DNA of 64,000 nucleotides from Alphaproteobacteria bacterium (GCA_016794125.1 JAEUKT010000002.1:124001-188000), one strand, 5' to 3'; positions 9,374 to 18,753 are shown, numbered from the stretch's first letter. Notes: generated by a model from the sequence alone, not told the origin. A program made the numbers and translations.

Positions 9374-11056
9374 TTACGACGCGCGGCGCAGGGGTTTGTA
9401 TTTGAGGCGGTGGGGCTGGTCCGCGTCTTCGCCGAAGCGTTTCTTGCGGTCCTTTTCGTAGTCTTCATAGTTGCCTTCAAAGAAGGTCACCTGACTGTCG
9501 CCCTCGAAGGCCAGCATATGCGTCGCCAGACGGTCGAGGAACCAGCGGTCGTGCGAGATGACGACCGCGCAGCCTGCATAGTTTTCCAGCGCGTCTTCAA
9601 GCGCGCCCAGCGTTTCGGTATCAAGGTCGTTGGTCGGTTCGTCGAGAAGCAGCAGGTTGGCGGGATCTTTCAGCATCTTGGCCAGATGGACGCGGTTGCG
9701 CTCGCCGCCCGACAGGATGCCGACCTTTTTCTGCTGGTCGGGGCCGCGGAAACCGAAGGAGCCGCAATAGGCGCGGGTGTTCACTTCGCGCTTGCCGAGA
9801 TAGAAAATATCGTTGCCGCCGGAAATTTCCTGCCAGACGTTATGGTCCGATGCGAGGCTGTCGCGGCTCTGGTTCACATAGCCGAGCTTCACGGCATCCG
9901 ACACCACCACATCGCCGCTATCGGGCTTTTCCTCGCCCGTGATCATGCGGAACAGGGTGGTTTTACCCGCGCCGTTCGGGCCGATCACGCCGACGATGCC
10001 GCCCGGCGGCAGCTTGAAGGACAGGTTTTCGATCAGCAGGCGGTCGTCATAGCCCTTCGACACGTTCTTGAATTCGACCACGTTCTGGCCAAGGCGCGGC
10101 GGCACGGGGATGATGATCTGCGCCGTGCGCGTCTTTTCGTACTTTTCCGATTCCGCCAGCAGGTCGTTATAGGCGGTGATGCGCGCCTTGGATTTTGCCT
10201 GACGGGCCTTGGGCGACTGGCGCACCCATTCCAGCTCGCGCGCCAGCGTTTTCTGGCGGCTTTCGTCCTCGCGGCCTTCCTGTTCAAGGCGTTTTGCTTT
10301 CGCCTCCAGATAGCCGGTGTAGTTGCCTTCGTAAGGAATGCCCGAACCGCGGTCGAGCTCCAGAATCCAGCCCGTGACATGGTCGAGGAAGTAGCGGTCG
10401 TGCGTGACCATCACAACCGTGCCCCGGTAATCCAGCAGCGTGCGCTGCAGCCATGCGACGGATTCAGCGTCCAGATGGTTGGTCGGTTCGTCGAGCAGCA
10501 GCAGGTCGGGCTTTTCCAGCAGCAGGCGGCACAGCGCCACGCGGCGTTTTTCACCGCCCGACAGATGCGTCACTTTCGCATCCGGCGGCGGGCAGCGCAG
10601 CGCATCCAGCGCGATTTCAAGCGTGCGCTCGAGGTTCCAGCCGTCGGCCGCTTCGATCTGCGTCTGCAATTCGCCCTGTTCGGCCATCAGCGCGTCGAAA
10701 TCGGCGCCTTCTTCCGAGAATTTGTTGGTGATCTCGTTATAGCGGTCGAGCAGCGCCTTGGTGTCCTTCATCGCCTCCATGACGTTTTCAAGGACGGTCT
10801 TGTCGGGATCGAGCTGCGGCTCCTGCGGCAGGTAGCCGATGCGCACGCCGTCGGCGGCCCATGCTTCACCGTTGAAGTCTTTCTCCACGCCCGCCATGAT
10901 TTTCAAAAGCGAGGATTTACCCGACCCGTTCGGACCCAGCACGCCGATCTTCACGCCCGGCAGGAAGCTCAGGTAAATCCCGTTCAGGACTTTCTTTCCG
11001 CCCGGATAGGTCTTGGAAAGGTCCTTCATGACGTAGATATACTGGTAAGATGCCAT
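9374..11056 (-). CDS. ettA: ABC-F protein EttA (energy-dependent translational throttle)
   Basis: A 560-residue soluble ABC-F ATPase that binds the ribosomal E site and gates translation according to energy state. Two nucleotide-binding domains are visible: Walker [10 protein letters not shown] near residue 40 and GPNGAGKTT near 355; signatures [15 protein letters not shown] and [15 protein letters not shown]; Walker [13 protein letters not shown] and [12 protein letters not shown]. The start [21 protein letters not shown] and the length are typical of EttA rather than Uup. A strong AAGGAG site precedes the start. The upstream 100 bases are TA-rich (tatatata around 11085) and may hold its promoter. 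Confidence 0.95.
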   Translation of the reverse strand: MASYQYIYVMKDLSKTYPGGKKVLNGIYLSFLPGVKIGVLGPNGSGKSSLLKIMAGVEKDFNGEAWAADGVRIGYLPQEPQLDPDKTVLENVMEAMKDTKALLDRYNEITNKFSEEGADFDALMAEQGELQTQIEAADGWNLERTLEIALDALRCPPPDAKVTHLSGGEKRRVALCRLLLEKPDLLLLDEPTNHLDAESVAWLQRTLLDYRGTVVMVTHDRYFLDHVTGWILELDRGSGIPYEGNYTGYLEAKAKRLEQEGREDESRQKTLARELEWVRQSPKARQAKSKARITAYNDLLAESEKYEKTRTAQIIIPVPPRLGQNVVEFKNVSKGYDDRLLIENLSFKLPPGGIVGVIGPNGAGKTTLFRMITGEEKPDSGDVVVSDAVKLGYVNQSRDSLASDHNVWQEISGGNDIFYLGKREVNTRAYCGSFGFRGPDQQKKVGILSGGERNRVHLAKMLKDPANLLLLDEPTNDLDTETLGALEDALENYAGCAVVISHDRWFLDRLATHMLAFEGDSQVTFFEGNYEDYEKDRKKRFGEDADQPHRLKYKPLRRAS

Positions 11057-11164
11057 CGCGCGCTCCTTATAAAATACAGTCGTTATATATATAAAGAGTC
11101 GCGCAGCAGGGCAAGCCTGACGCGCGAGCAGTCAAAAAAATCCAATAAAATCAGACAGCCGTAA

Positions 11165-11608
11165 TTAAACGGCGCTCATGCCAAGGCACAGCACGATCAT
11201 GATCGCGCCAAGGGCACCCGCATATTTCTCGTTCGTGGTGATCCAGCCCATCAGGTTATGCAGTTCGGTCATGATGGCGGCGTTCATCTTTTCCTTGAGC
11301 GAAGGTTCAAAACGGTGGAACGCGTAAGGCAGCGCCATAACGAACAGCACAAGGTTGGCAAACATCGGCAGCAGCATCGCCGCGATGGTCGCGCCGGAAG
11401 TCAGCAGGCCTGCCATCAGCACCGGCACGGCAAATGCCGCGATAAAACCGTAAATCAGTGTCAGAACCGCAATATCGTCGATCTTGGACTTGATCACGTT
11501 AATCGCTTTTTCCAGCGCAGGCGGCTTTTTGGGAATTGAGCTGCTGAGATAAAGAAGCGAAAAAACAGCAAGCGCACAGAGCGTAATAAGCCCCAACAAA
11601 CCTAGCAT
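11165..11608 (-). CDS. Small membrane protein, unknown
   Basis: About 147 residues beginning MLGLLGLITLCALAVFSLLYL. Three to four hydrophobic segments are visible: the N-terminal one, two in the middle (LIYGFIAAFAVPVLMAGLL, then AAMLLPMFANLVLFVMALPYAF) and one at the C-terminus (GALGAIMIVLCLGMSAV). I chose 11608 over the longer frame opening at 11668 because GAGG sits nine bases before this ATG. Family not recognised. It follows the sirB1-like gene on the same strand by about 70 bases and could be the end of that transcription unit. Confidence 0.7.
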   Translation of the reverse strand: MLGLLGLITLCALAVFSLLYLSSSIPKKPPALEKAINVIKSKIDDIAVLTLIYGFIAAFAVPVLMAGLLTSGATIAAMLLPMFANLVLFVMALPYAFHRFEPSLKEKMNAAIMTELHNLMGWITTNEKYAGALGAIMIVLCLGMSAV

Positions 11609-11677
11609 TTGAATAACCTCATGAAATTGCCCTGCTTTTAATTCAGCACACCATGCGACGGGATGCAAGTGGGCTGG

Positions 11678-12580
11678 TTAGCGGGATGTGTTCATGATCT
11701 GCAGCAGCAGCATGCGCGCCTGCTGCTTGTCGGCGGGGTTGGGCGCCCGTTCGATATATTGCTCCAGCGCGGTCTTTGCCTGCCCGTTCTGGCCCAGCTT
11801 GGCATACAGGATGCCTTTGTCGAACAGCGTGCGGTGTTCCTCGGGGGCCAAGGCCTCCATCGCCTCGACCACGATCACGGCCTGCGCGTATTCTTCGGAT
11901 TCAATCAGGCGTTTTTTCAGGTTGTTTTCGAGCCGCAGCAGCATGTCGCGGTTGCTGACTGCATCGTAAAAGTTATGGGAAAGCTCAGCCTTATCGCCCG
12001 CAATCGATTTCAGCAGCTGGCGCAGTTCCGCCGCGTTCATTTCCTGGCCCTGCCGGAACGGATCGAGGATCACGCGCTCCCCGTCCTTTTCCATCCGCAC
12101 AAGGAAATGCCCGGGGAAATTCAACCCCTCGATCGGCCAGCCCAGCCGGCGCGCGACATCGATATAGATGATGCCGATCGCAATCGGCAGCCCCTTGCGC
12201 CGTTCGATCACGCGGATCAGGTTGGCATTCTGGATGTCGTCGTATTTTTCGGTATCGCCTGCATAACCATGCGATTCATGGATCGCCTTTTTCAGGACGG
12301 AGACGCGCAAAGCCAGCGTGTCTTCGTCCTTCGCCCTCAGGCGCGCATCGAAATCTTCCTGCGCGGTGTCGGCCAGTTTTTTCAGGTGGTTGCGGAACCG
12401 CTCAGGCTTCACGCCCGGCAGGAACAACAAACCCAATGCCAGCGCCGTTTCGCCAAGATCAACCGTTGCATCGTCCTGCAGCCCCGCCAGCCGCACATAC
12501 TGGAACGCTTCGTCCGGCGTTTCGAACCGGTGAAGGTCGTTCAAGTCATCGGGAGGTTCGATAGACGACGCGCAGGTCAA
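11678..12580 (-). CDS. SirB1-type transglutaminase-like/TPR protein
   Basis: A 300-residue cytosolic protein of the SirB1/YchA type (Transglut_core2 followed by TPR-like helices). The core is visible at about residues 125-185: LIRVIERRKGLPIAIGIIYIDVA, then LNFPGHFLVRM and ILDPFRQG. The C-terminal third (residues about 200-295) is helical repeat, with AQAVIVVEAMEAL and ALEQYIERAPN. As in other SirB1 proteins the transglutaminase catalytic cysteine is absent, so it is probably not an active enzyme. Its start overlaps the end of the dolP-like gene by four bases. Function in bacteria is poorly known; the context links it to the envelope genes upstream. Confidence 0.82.
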   Translation of the reverse strand: MTCASSIEPPDDLNDLHRFETPDEAFQYVRLAGLQDDATVDLGETALALGLLFLPGVKPERFRNHLKKLADTAQEDFDARLRAKDEDTLALRVSVLKKAIHESHGYAGDTEKYDDIQNANLIRVIERRKGLPIAIGIIYIDVARRLGWPIEGLNFPGHFLVRMEKDGERVILDPFRQGQEMNAAELRQLLKSIAGDKAELSHNFYDAVSNRDMLLRLENNLKKRLIESEEYAQAVIVVEAMEALAPEEHRTLFDKGILYAKLGQNGQAKTALEQYIERAPNPADKQQARMLLLQIMNTSR

Positions 12581-13215
12581 TGGATGGAGCTTTCGATCTC
12601 GCCGGTCGCGGGGTTAACGATGCCGGGCGGCGTTTCGCCGCGCAGGCGCACATAGCTGGTCACGCTTTTGACGTATTTGGTGTTGCGCGCGTAATCCAGC
12701 ACGCGGTCGAGTTCTTTCTGGTCCTGCGCGACGCCCATCAGGTAAACCACGCCGCCGACCGTTTCGATCGAGTAATTGATGGACTGCACGTATTTGTCGA
12801 ACATCAGCCTTGCCTTGATGTCGCTGGTGATCCAGCTGTCGGTCATGTATGCGCCGACCCCGATATCCTTATCGACGGAAATTTCGTTGATCACCTGACG
12901 CACGCCGTCGGCCTGCCACGCAAGGCGCACGGCATCGACGCGCATATCCGCGTTCGGCACCTTGCCCGTGATCAGCACGCGGCCTTCCTTGACCGTCATC
13001 GACAGGCGCGCATACATTTTGGAATCATGCTTCAGCCACAGGTCGGTGATAGCAAGGCGGATCGAGGTGTCTGTCGCGGCGGTTTTCAGCCCGCCTTCCT
13101 GCGCGGCGGCCACGCCCACGGTCGCGCCCGCGCCCGTCGCCAGGGCAAGCGGCGTGCAGCCCTGCACAAAAGCGGGCAGCGACAGCGCCAGCAAAGCGGT
13201 GATAATTTTTTTCAT
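12577..13215 (-). CDS. BON-domain outer-membrane lipoprotein, DolP-like
   Basis: A 212-residue lipoprotein: signal peptide MKKIITALLALSLPAF and lipobox VQGC (Cys20), then two BON domains at about residues 50-120 (SMTVKEGRVLITGKV) and 125-195 (INYSIETVGGVVYLMGVAQ). E. coli DolP (YraP) has the same two-BON layout, binds anionic phospholipid and supports outer-membrane integrity and BAM function. The gene lies downstream of yraN and rsmI as in enterobacteria, which supports the DolP assignment beyond the domain match. The next gene overlaps by four bases. The C-terminal tail after VRLRG is proline-containing and specific to this protein. Confidence 0.85.
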   Translation of the reverse strand: MKKIITALLALSLPAFVQGCTPLALATGAGATVGVAAAQEGGLKTAATDTSIRLAITDLWLKHDSKMYARLSMTVKEGRVLITGKVPNADMRVDAVRLAWQADGVRQVINEISVDKDIGVGAYMTDSWITSDIKARLMFDKYVQSINYSIETVGGVVYLMGVAQDQKELDRVLDYARNTKYVKSVTSYVRLRGETPPGIVNPATGEIESSIH

Positions 13216-13234
13216 GACAGGACCCTCGGTTTAA

Positions 13235-13627
13235 TCAGAATGCGTTCAGCAGATGCTGCGGCATTTTGCCGGGCGCCATGATCAGCGCGTCGAACCTGCT
13301 CTCGAATACACTATATTGCGTATGCTTCATGAGGTAAAGCTCCGCCGCGCGGCGCACGCGCGTCTGGTTGATGCGGGTGATGGCTTCCGCCGCGTCTTCA
13401 TGCGTGCGGCGCAGTTTTACCTCGACGAAGCAGATCACGCCGTAGCGCAACGCGATGATATCGACCTCGCCGACATGCGTCTTGAAACGGCGTTCCAGAA
13501 TTTTATATCCCTTCATCCGCAAAAAAAGCGCGGCCATGGTTTCGGCCGCCATGCCTTTATTATGCCCGGATTTGCCGTTCAGTTTTTCCGCGATTTTTTT
13601 TGAAATCGTGTCCGTGATCTTTTTCAT
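13235..13627 (-). CDS. yraN: YraN family (UPF0102) nuclease-fold protein
   Basis: A 130-residue protein with the UPF0102 pattern: GHNKGMAAETMAALFLRMKGY, then the endonuclease-like motif GEVDIIA...FVEVKLR (Asp and Glu-x-Lys), the PD-(D/E)XK-type core. YraN proteins resemble Holliday-junction resolvases and are widespread but of unsettled function. Length matches the family (about 120-130). It overlaps rsmI by four bases, the common rsmI-yraN arrangement, so it is translationally coupled to the methyltransferase. Confidence 0.92.
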   Translation of the reverse strand: MKKITDTISKKIAEKLNGKSGHNKGMAAETMAALFLRMKGYKILERRFKTHVGEVDIIALRYGVICFVEVKLRRTHEDAAEAITRINQTRVRRAAELYLMKHTQYSVFESRFDALIMAPGKMPQHLLNAF

Positions 13628-14493
13628 TTCCTGCCCTTCAGCAGCAATGCCCGCTGGTAGAGGTCGCTTTTGCGCTGGCCGGATTTCGCGGCGACGAAAC
13701 CCGCCGCGTCCTTTACGCCCATGCCCTCGACCTCCATCATTTTCAAAAGCAGCGCGTCGGTCGCATCCTGCGTCCAGATATCGCCGTCGCTTGCGCCCGG
13801 GCCCTCGACAACCACCACGATTTCGCCCTTCGGCGCGCCTTCCGCATCGTAATGACCGGCAAGGGAGGTCAGGGTATCACGCCGTATTTCCTCGAATTTC
13901 TTGGTCAGTTCGCGCGCAACCGATGCGCGGCGGTTGCCAAGGATTTCCGCCATGTCGCGCAGGCTTTCGGCCAATCGCGGCGCGGTTTCATAGAATATCA
14001 GCGTGCAGGGCACGGCCTTCACATCCGTCAGCGCCGATTTGCGCGCGGCGCTTTTGGGCGGCAGGAAACCCGCGAACATGAATTTGTCGCTGGGCAGCGC
14101 CGACAGCACCAGCGCCGTCAGCGTCGCGGTCGCGCCGGGCACGCAGGTCACGTAAAGGCCTTCTTTCACCGCTTCATCGACCAGCTTGTAGCCGGGGTCG
14201 GAAACCAGCGGCATGCCGGCATCGGATATCAGCGCGATGCGCTCCCCCGCCTTCAGCCGCCGGATGATCTGCGGGCGCATCTCGTCGGCGTTATGGTCGT
14301 GATAGGGAATCTTCGGGGTATCAAGGCCGTGATAGCTGGTCAGCTTGCCCGCTTCGCGCGTATCCTCGCAGGCGATGGCGTCCACTTTCCCTAATACCTC
14401 GATCGCGCGCAAAGTGATGTCGCCCATGTTGCCGATGGGTGTCGCTACGATATAAAGACCACCATCGAGGTCAGATTCAAGTTTTCGTGCCAT
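13624..14493 (-). CDS. rsmI: 16S rRNA C1402 ribose 2'-O-methyltransferase RsmI
   Basis: A 289-residue SAM-dependent methyltransferase of the tetrapyrrole methylase fold that 2'-O-methylates C1402 in the 16S rRNA decoding centre. Diagnostic segments: YIVATPIGNMGDITLRA at the N-terminus, AIACEDTREAGKL, LISDAGMPLVSDPGYKLV, and VPGATATLTALVLSALP. The C-terminal part after about residue 235 is the usual extra helical domain. First gene of the minus-strand run rsmI-yraN-dolP-like-sirB1-like, divergent from lpoA-like; the 70-base gap holds a TATAAT at 14504-14509 that would read rightward. Confidence 0.95.
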   Translation of the reverse strand: MARKLESDLDGGLYIVATPIGNMGDITLRAIEVLGKVDAIACEDTREAGKLTSYHGLDTPKIPYHDHNADEMRPQIIRRLKAGERIALISDAGMPLVSDPGYKLVDEAVKEGLYVTCVPGATATLTALVLSALPSDKFMFAGFLPPKSAARKSALTDVKAVPCTLIFYETAPRLAESLRDMAEILGNRRASVARELTKKFEEIRRDTLTSLAGHYDAEGAPKGEIVVVVEGPGASDGDIWTQDATDALLLKMMEVEGMGVKDAAGFVAAKSGQRKSDLYQRALLLKGRK

Positions 14494-14562
14494 AGGCGAT
14501 GACTATAATGGAGACCTTGAAATTATCGGGGCTTTGCCCGTCAACCGGAGTATATCGAAAAA

Positions 14563-15831
14563 ATGTTCAAGCCTGTCCAGTTTTTATTCGCGGCCCTTTT
14601 CGCCCTCACCTTGTCCGGTTGCGTCACGGGCGGCACCTATAGCGGCAATATGCCGGGCAATACCGGCGTCGTGACCAACGACCCCAACGCGATGCCGAAC
14701 CTGGGCTGGCAGACGGCGGGCGACCGCCGCGACCTTGCGCAGCAAAGCGCCGCCGTGCAGCGCGACCCCAACCGTCCCGGCCTTGTTTCGACCACCAAAA
14801 AAGTGAAGGTCGCGCTGCTGCTGCCGCTGTCCGGCAAAAACGCCGATCTGGGCCAGTCGATGCTGAAGGCGGCGCAGATGGCGCTGTTCGATGTGGGATC
14901 TGCCAATTTCGAAATGGTGCCGAAGGATACGAAAAGCACGCCCGACGGCGCGTCGATGGCCGCGCAGGAAGCCGCCAATAGCGGCGCTTCCATGTTCCTC
15001 GGCCCCATCTTCGCCGAAGATGTGCGCGCGGTGAAGCCTGTTTCATCCGCCCGTAACATCCCGATGCTGGCCTTCACCACCGACTGGACGCTGGGCGGCG
15101 GCGACACGTACATCATGGGCTTCCTGCCCTTTGCGCAGGTCGCACGCGTCGCGCAATACGCGAAAACCCATGGCGGCGACCGCGTCGCGGTATTCGCCCC
15201 CACCACACCCTATTGCGATGCCGTGATCGGCACGCTGAACCGCGCGGGCGTCAGCGCCGTGAAGGTGCAGCGTTACGCGCCGCAGCAGGCGGACCTGACC
15301 AGCGCGGTTGCCAGCTTCGCCGAAACGTCCAAGACCGGCGCGGGCTACAGCTTCAACGCGCTGATGATGCCGGTCGGCGGCGAAAGCATGCGCTCGCTGG
15401 CTTCCGTCCTGTCTCAGAACGGCATCAACAACCGCAACACGCGCTTCCTTGGCACTGGATTGTGGGACGATACCGCGCTGTCGGGCGACCCTGCCGTGTT
15501 CGGCGGCTGGTTCGCAGCGCCCGACCCCGCCGCGCGCCGCGATTTCGAACGCCGTTACAGCGAAAACTACGGCGGCGCGCCCTTGCGTCTTTCTTCGCTC
15601 GCCTATGACGCGACCGCGCTTGCGGCGGTGCTGGCGCGCACCGGCGGCGACGGCAATGCCTATAGCCGCGACCGGCTGATGAACCAGCGCGGCTTTGCCG
15701 GCATCGACGGCATCTTCCGCTTCCGCGGCGACGGCTTGTCGGAACGCGGGCTGGCCGTGCTGGAAATCCGCTCGGGCGGCGCGAAAGTGATCGATCCCGC
15801 GCCCACCGCCTTCCTGGGCTCCGGCAGCTGA
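14563..15831 (+). CDS. LpoA/LppC-like lipoprotein, PBP activator
   Basis: A 422-residue lipoprotein: signal peptide with lipobox LSGC (Cys21), a low-complexity linker (residues 22-75), then a periplasmic-binding-protein type I fold starting KVKVALLLPLSGKNADLGQSML and continuing through FLGPIFAEDVRAVKP. This matches the C-terminal domain of LpoA (LppC), the outer-membrane activator of PBP1A; the N-terminal TPR domain of enterobacterial LpoA is missing, as is usual outside gammaproteobacteria. Its position divergent from rsmI-yraN supports the assignment. Its TGA overlaps the yggS ATG by one base. Confidence 0.85.
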   Translation: MFKPVQFLFAALFALTLSGCVTGGTYSGNMPGNTGVVTNDPNAMPNLGWQTAGDRRDLAQQSAAVQRDPNRPGLVSTTKKVKVALLLPLSGKNADLGQSMLKAAQMALFDVGSANFEMVPKDTKSTPDGASMAAQEAANSGASMFLGPIFAEDVRAVKPVSSARNIPMLAFTTDWTLGGGDTYIMGFLPFAQVARVAQYAKTHGGDRVAVFAPTTPYCDAVIGTLNRAGVSAVKVQRYAPQQADLTSAVASFAETSKTGAGYSFNALMMPVGGESMRSLASVLSQNGINNRNTRFLGTGLWDDTALSGDPAVFGGWFAAPDPAARRDFERRYSENYGGAPLRLSSLAYDATALAAVLARTGGDGNAYSRDRLMNQRGFAGIDGIFRFRGDGLSERGLAVLEIRSGGAKVIDPAPTAFLGSGS

Positions 15832-16490
15832 TGACGCTTGCCGCGATACAACAACGCATGAAGGCCGCCTGCGAACAAGCAGCGCGGCCTTTGTCGTCCG
15901 TGCAGCTGGTCGCGGTCAGCAAGATGCAGCCCGATGACGCCGTTGCCGCCGTGCTGGACGCAGGCCAGCGCGTCTTCGGCGAAAACCGTGTGCAGGAAGC
16001 GAAAGAACGCTGGCTGCCCCTGCGCGAAAAATACAGCGACCTGACACTGCACCTGATCGGCCATCTGCAATCGAACAAGGCGAAGGAAGCCGTTGCCCTG
16101 TTCGACGTGATCGAAACGGTCGATTCAGAAAAACTGGCCGGCGCGCTGAAGAACGAGATGGATAAACAATCCCGCCCCCTGCCCTGCTTCATTCAGGTCA
16201 ACACCGGCGAGGAAGAACAGAAGGGCGGCGTCGCGCCACGCGATGTCGAAAAACTTTTCCGTTTCTGCACCGATGCGGGGCTCAATATATATGGGTTGAT
16301 GTGCATCCCGCCGGTCGATGAAATTCCCGACCCGCATTTCGCCCTGTTGAACAAGCTGGCAAAAGGACTCGGCCTGTCCCATTTAAGCATGGGGATGAGC
16401 GCGGATTTCGAGACCGCGATTCGATACGGCAGCACGCATATTCGCGTCGGTAGCGCCCTTTTCGGGATTAGGGAAAATCCTAAAAAATAG
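15831..16490 (+). CDS. yggS: YggS/PLPBP family pyridoxal-phosphate homeostasis protein
   Basis: A 219-residue alanine-racemase-fold protein that binds PLP and helps regulate vitamin B6 and amino acid pools. The PLP lysine lies in LVAVSKMQP; other family marks are VFGENRVQEAKERW, LTLHLIGHLQSNKAKEA, VNTGEEEQKGG and the final LSMGMSADFETAIRYGSTHIRVGSALFG. Length fits the family. Translationally coupled to the upstream lpoA-like gene (TGATG). The coupling of a PLP protein to a PBP activator recurs in no system I know, so it may simply be an operon of convenience. Confidence 0.94.
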   Translation: MTLAAIQQRMKAACEQAARPLSSVQLVAVSKMQPDDAVAAVLDAGQRVFGENRVQEAKERWLPLREKYSDLTLHLIGHLQSNKAKEAVALFDVIETVDSEKLAGALKNEMDKQSRPLPCFIQVNTGEEEQKGGVAPRDVEKLFRFCTDAGLNIYGLMCIPPVDEIPDPHFALLNKLAKGLGLSHLSMGMSADFETAIRYGSTHIRVGSALFGIRENPKK

Positions 16491-16556
16491 TAATTTCAAT
16501 ATCTTATAAATTAAATCCTCATTCTGGCAAATCATCCTTGTCATTGCGGAATGTCG

Positions 16557-16585
16557 TTGACATAATGCCCTCACTTCGCCATAAA
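16557..16585 (+). promoter_or_regulatory. Candidate sigma-70-type promoter of dnaK
   Basis: TTGACA at 16557-16562 is followed, after exactly 17 bases, by CATAAA at 16580-16585. This would give a leader of roughly 135 bases before the dnaK ATG. No clear heat-shock (RpoH-type) element or CIRCE inverted repeat was seen in 16491-16728. Confidence 0.45.
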
Positions 16586-16728
16586 AGACACGAACCAAAG
16601 ACTTAAAAGAATTAGGCAAGAGCCACGGCCCGACGACAGGAAATGTCTTTCATTTCCAAGCGCGTTTAGAGAAATAAACCGCCCTGTCGAAGCCGCCAAA
16701 AAGAAACTAAAAACTGGAGAGCACACAC

Positions 16729-18690
16729 ATGGGTAAAATTGTCGGGATTGACCTCGGTACCACGAAATCAGCCATCGCGATTTACGAGAACGACCAGCCG
16801 AAAATCTATCAGAACCTGAAGGGCAAGCGCACGACGCCGTCCTATGTCGCCCTGAAAAAAACCACCGACAAGAAAACCAAGGAAGTCTCCGAAGAATGGA
16901 TCGTCGGCGAAGCCGCGAAAAACCAGACCATCATGAACCCGCTGAACACGCTGTACGGCGTGAAGCGCCTGATCGGCCGCCGCTTCGACGATCCCGAAGT
17001 GCAGAAAATGGAAAAACTGGCTTCCTATAAAATCGTGAAAGGCCCGAACGGCGACGCCTGGGTTGAAGTCGATGGCAAGCCGATGGCGCCCGTGCAGATT
17101 TCCGCGATGGTCCTGCGCGAACTGAAAGAAGCCGTTGAAAAGCAGATCGGCGAAAAAGTGACCGAAGCGGTCATCACCGTTCCCGCTTACTTCAACGACG
17201 CGCAGCGCAAAGCGACCAAAGACGCGGGCGAAATCGCCGGTCTCGACGTGAAGCGCATCATCAACGAGCCCACCGCAGCTGCCCTTGCATACGGCATGGA
17301 CAAGCAGGAAAGCGGCAAAGTCGCGGTTTACGACCTCGGCGGCGGCACGTTCGACGTGTCCATCCTCGACCTGTCGATGGAAAAAGGCGGCAGCATGATC
17401 CGCGTGCTGGCGACCAACGGCGACACGTTCCTCGGCGGCGAAAACTTCGACGAACGCCTGTCCGAATTCCTGATCGGCAAAATCAACGAAGAGCACGGCA
17501 CCGATATCGACATCCATGACAAAAATTCCCGCGCGACGCACGCAACGGCCCTTCAGCGCATCCGCTCCGAAGCGGAACGCGTGAAGATCGAGCTGTCCAC
17601 GCAGGAAGTTTCCGAAGTTTCGCTGCCCTTCCTGATGCAGACGCCGGAAGGCCCCGTGAACTTCAGCTACGAACTGACCCGCAAGGAACTGGAAGGCCTG
17701 GTGCAGGACCTGATCGACAAAACCCTGCCCCCGTTCCAGAAATCGCTGGCCGACGCAGGCCTGAAGCTGTCCGACCTCGACGATGTGATCCTCGTCGGCG
17801 CGCAGACCCGCATGCCGAAAGTCGTCGAAACCGTGAAGAACTTCTTCGGCAAGGAACCCCGCCGCGACGTGACCCCCGATGAAATCGTGGCGATGGGCGC
17901 ATCCGTGCAGGCCGCAATCCTGCAAGGTAAAGTCGAAGACGTCCTGCTGCTCGACGTCATTCCGCTGACCATCGGCATCCGCACCGCCGGCGACGTGATG
18001 TTCAAGGCGATCCCGCGCAACTCGACGATCCCGACGGAATACAAAGACACCTTCTCCACCTCCGTCGATAACCAGCCCAACGTGGAAATCCGCGTTTATC
18101 AGGGCGAGCGCGACAAGGCGTCCGACAACAAGCTGCTCGGCAACTTCACCCTCGACGGCCTGCCCCCCGGCAAAGCCGGCACGGTTGAAGTCGAAGTGAC
18201 GCTGGCGATCGACGCGGACGGCGTGCTGAACGTCGAAGCGAAGAACGCAGCCACCGGCCGCGCGCAGAAGATCGTCGTGAAGGCAAACGGCGGCCTGTCG
18301 GAAAACGACGTCGCCCGCATGCTGAAGGAAGCCGAAGCCAACGCCGAAAAAGACCGCGCCTTCCGCGAGTCCGTGACGGCGCTGGCGAATGCCGACTTCG
18401 AACTGAAGGACGCAAGCCGCCACAAGGAGCAGGATTACTACAAACAGGCTCCCGAAGAGCTGAAAAAAGCCTTCGAAGAAACAGTGAAAGACCTGACGAC
18501 GGCACGCGACAAGCGCGACGTCGCCCAGATCATCGAAAAGACCGAAAAACTGAAAACGGTCCTGACGTCGATCGGCGAAGCCTTCACGGGCGCCGCTTCC
18601 TCCTCGGCCACCGAAACGCCCGCTCCGGAAGCAAAACCCGAAGCAGCCGCCGAAGAAAAACCGAAAACACCCAAAGCCCCCACGCCGTAA
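16729..18690 (+). CDS. dnaK: Hsp70 chaperone, DnaK homologue with atypical C-terminus
   Basis: A 653-residue Hsp70. The ATPase domain (1 to about 385) shows IGIDLGTTKS-like phosphate-binding (VGIDLGTTKSA), VPAYFNDAQRKATKDAG, INEPTAAALAYGMDK and VYDLGGGTFDVSILD. The substrate-binding domain follows (DVIPLTIGIRTAGD onward) with a helical lid. Two features differ from standard DnaK: the usual DVTPLSLGIET segment is altered, and the tail after about residue 615 is Ala/Pro/Glu/Lys-rich and lacks the acidic EEVD-like end. No dnaJ or grpE lies nearby. It may be the main DnaK of a divergent lineage or a second Hsp70. RBS GGAG is 9-13 bases before the ATG. Confidence 0.9.
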   Translation: MGKIVGIDLGTTKSAIAIYENDQPKIYQNLKGKRTTPSYVALKKTTDKKTKEVSEEWIVGEAAKNQTIMNPLNTLYGVKRLIGRRFDDPEVQKMEKLASYKIVKGPNGDAWVEVDGKPMAPVQISAMVLRELKEAVEKQIGEKVTEAVITVPAYFNDAQRKATKDAGEIAGLDVKRIINEPTAAALAYGMDKQESGKVAVYDLGGGTFDVSILDLSMEKGGSMIRVLATNGDTFLGGENFDERLSEFLIGKINEEHGTDIDIHDKNSRATHATALQRIRSEAERVKIELSTQEVSEVSLPFLMQTPEGPVNFSYELTRKELEGLVQDLIDKTLPPFQKSLADAGLKLSDLDDVILVGAQTRMPKVVETVKNFFGKEPRRDVTPDEIVAMGASVQAAILQGKVEDVLLLDVIPLTIGIRTAGDVMFKAIPRNSTIPTEYKDTFSTSVDNQPNVEIRVYQGERDKASDNKLLGNFTLDGLPPGKAGTVEVEVTLAIDADGVLNVEAKNAATGRAQKIVVKANGGLSENDVARMLKEAEANAEKDRAFRESVTALANADFELKDASRHKEQDYYKQAPEELKKAFEETVKDLTTARDKRDVAQIIEKTEKLKTVLTSIGEAFTGAASSSATETPAPEAKPEAAAEEKPKTPKAPTP

Positions 18691-18710
18691 TCGGCCAAGG
18701 GATAAAGAAC

Positions 18711-18742
18711 AAAAACCCCCGTCCTGCCGGACGGGGGTTTTT
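18711..18742 (+). terminator. Intrinsic terminator after dnaK
   Basis: An 11-bp stem aacccccgtcc (18714-18724) / ggacgggggtt (18729-18739) with a TGCC loop is flanked by A5 and followed by T5. Twenty bases after the dnaK stop. Confidence 0.9.
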
Positions 18743-18753
18743 CATTCTCGAAT

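Noticed and set aside
16491-16728. CIRCE or RpoH promoter before dnaK
   Set aside because: No TTAGCACTC-N9-GAGTGCTAA-type inverted repeat and no good CTTG-N17-type heat-shock element; only a sigma-70-like pair fits.
16768-18423. A 551-codon minus-strand frame over dnaK
   Set aside because: Antisense of a strongly codon-biased gene; composition is His/Phe/Arg-rich and meaningless, a frequent artefact.
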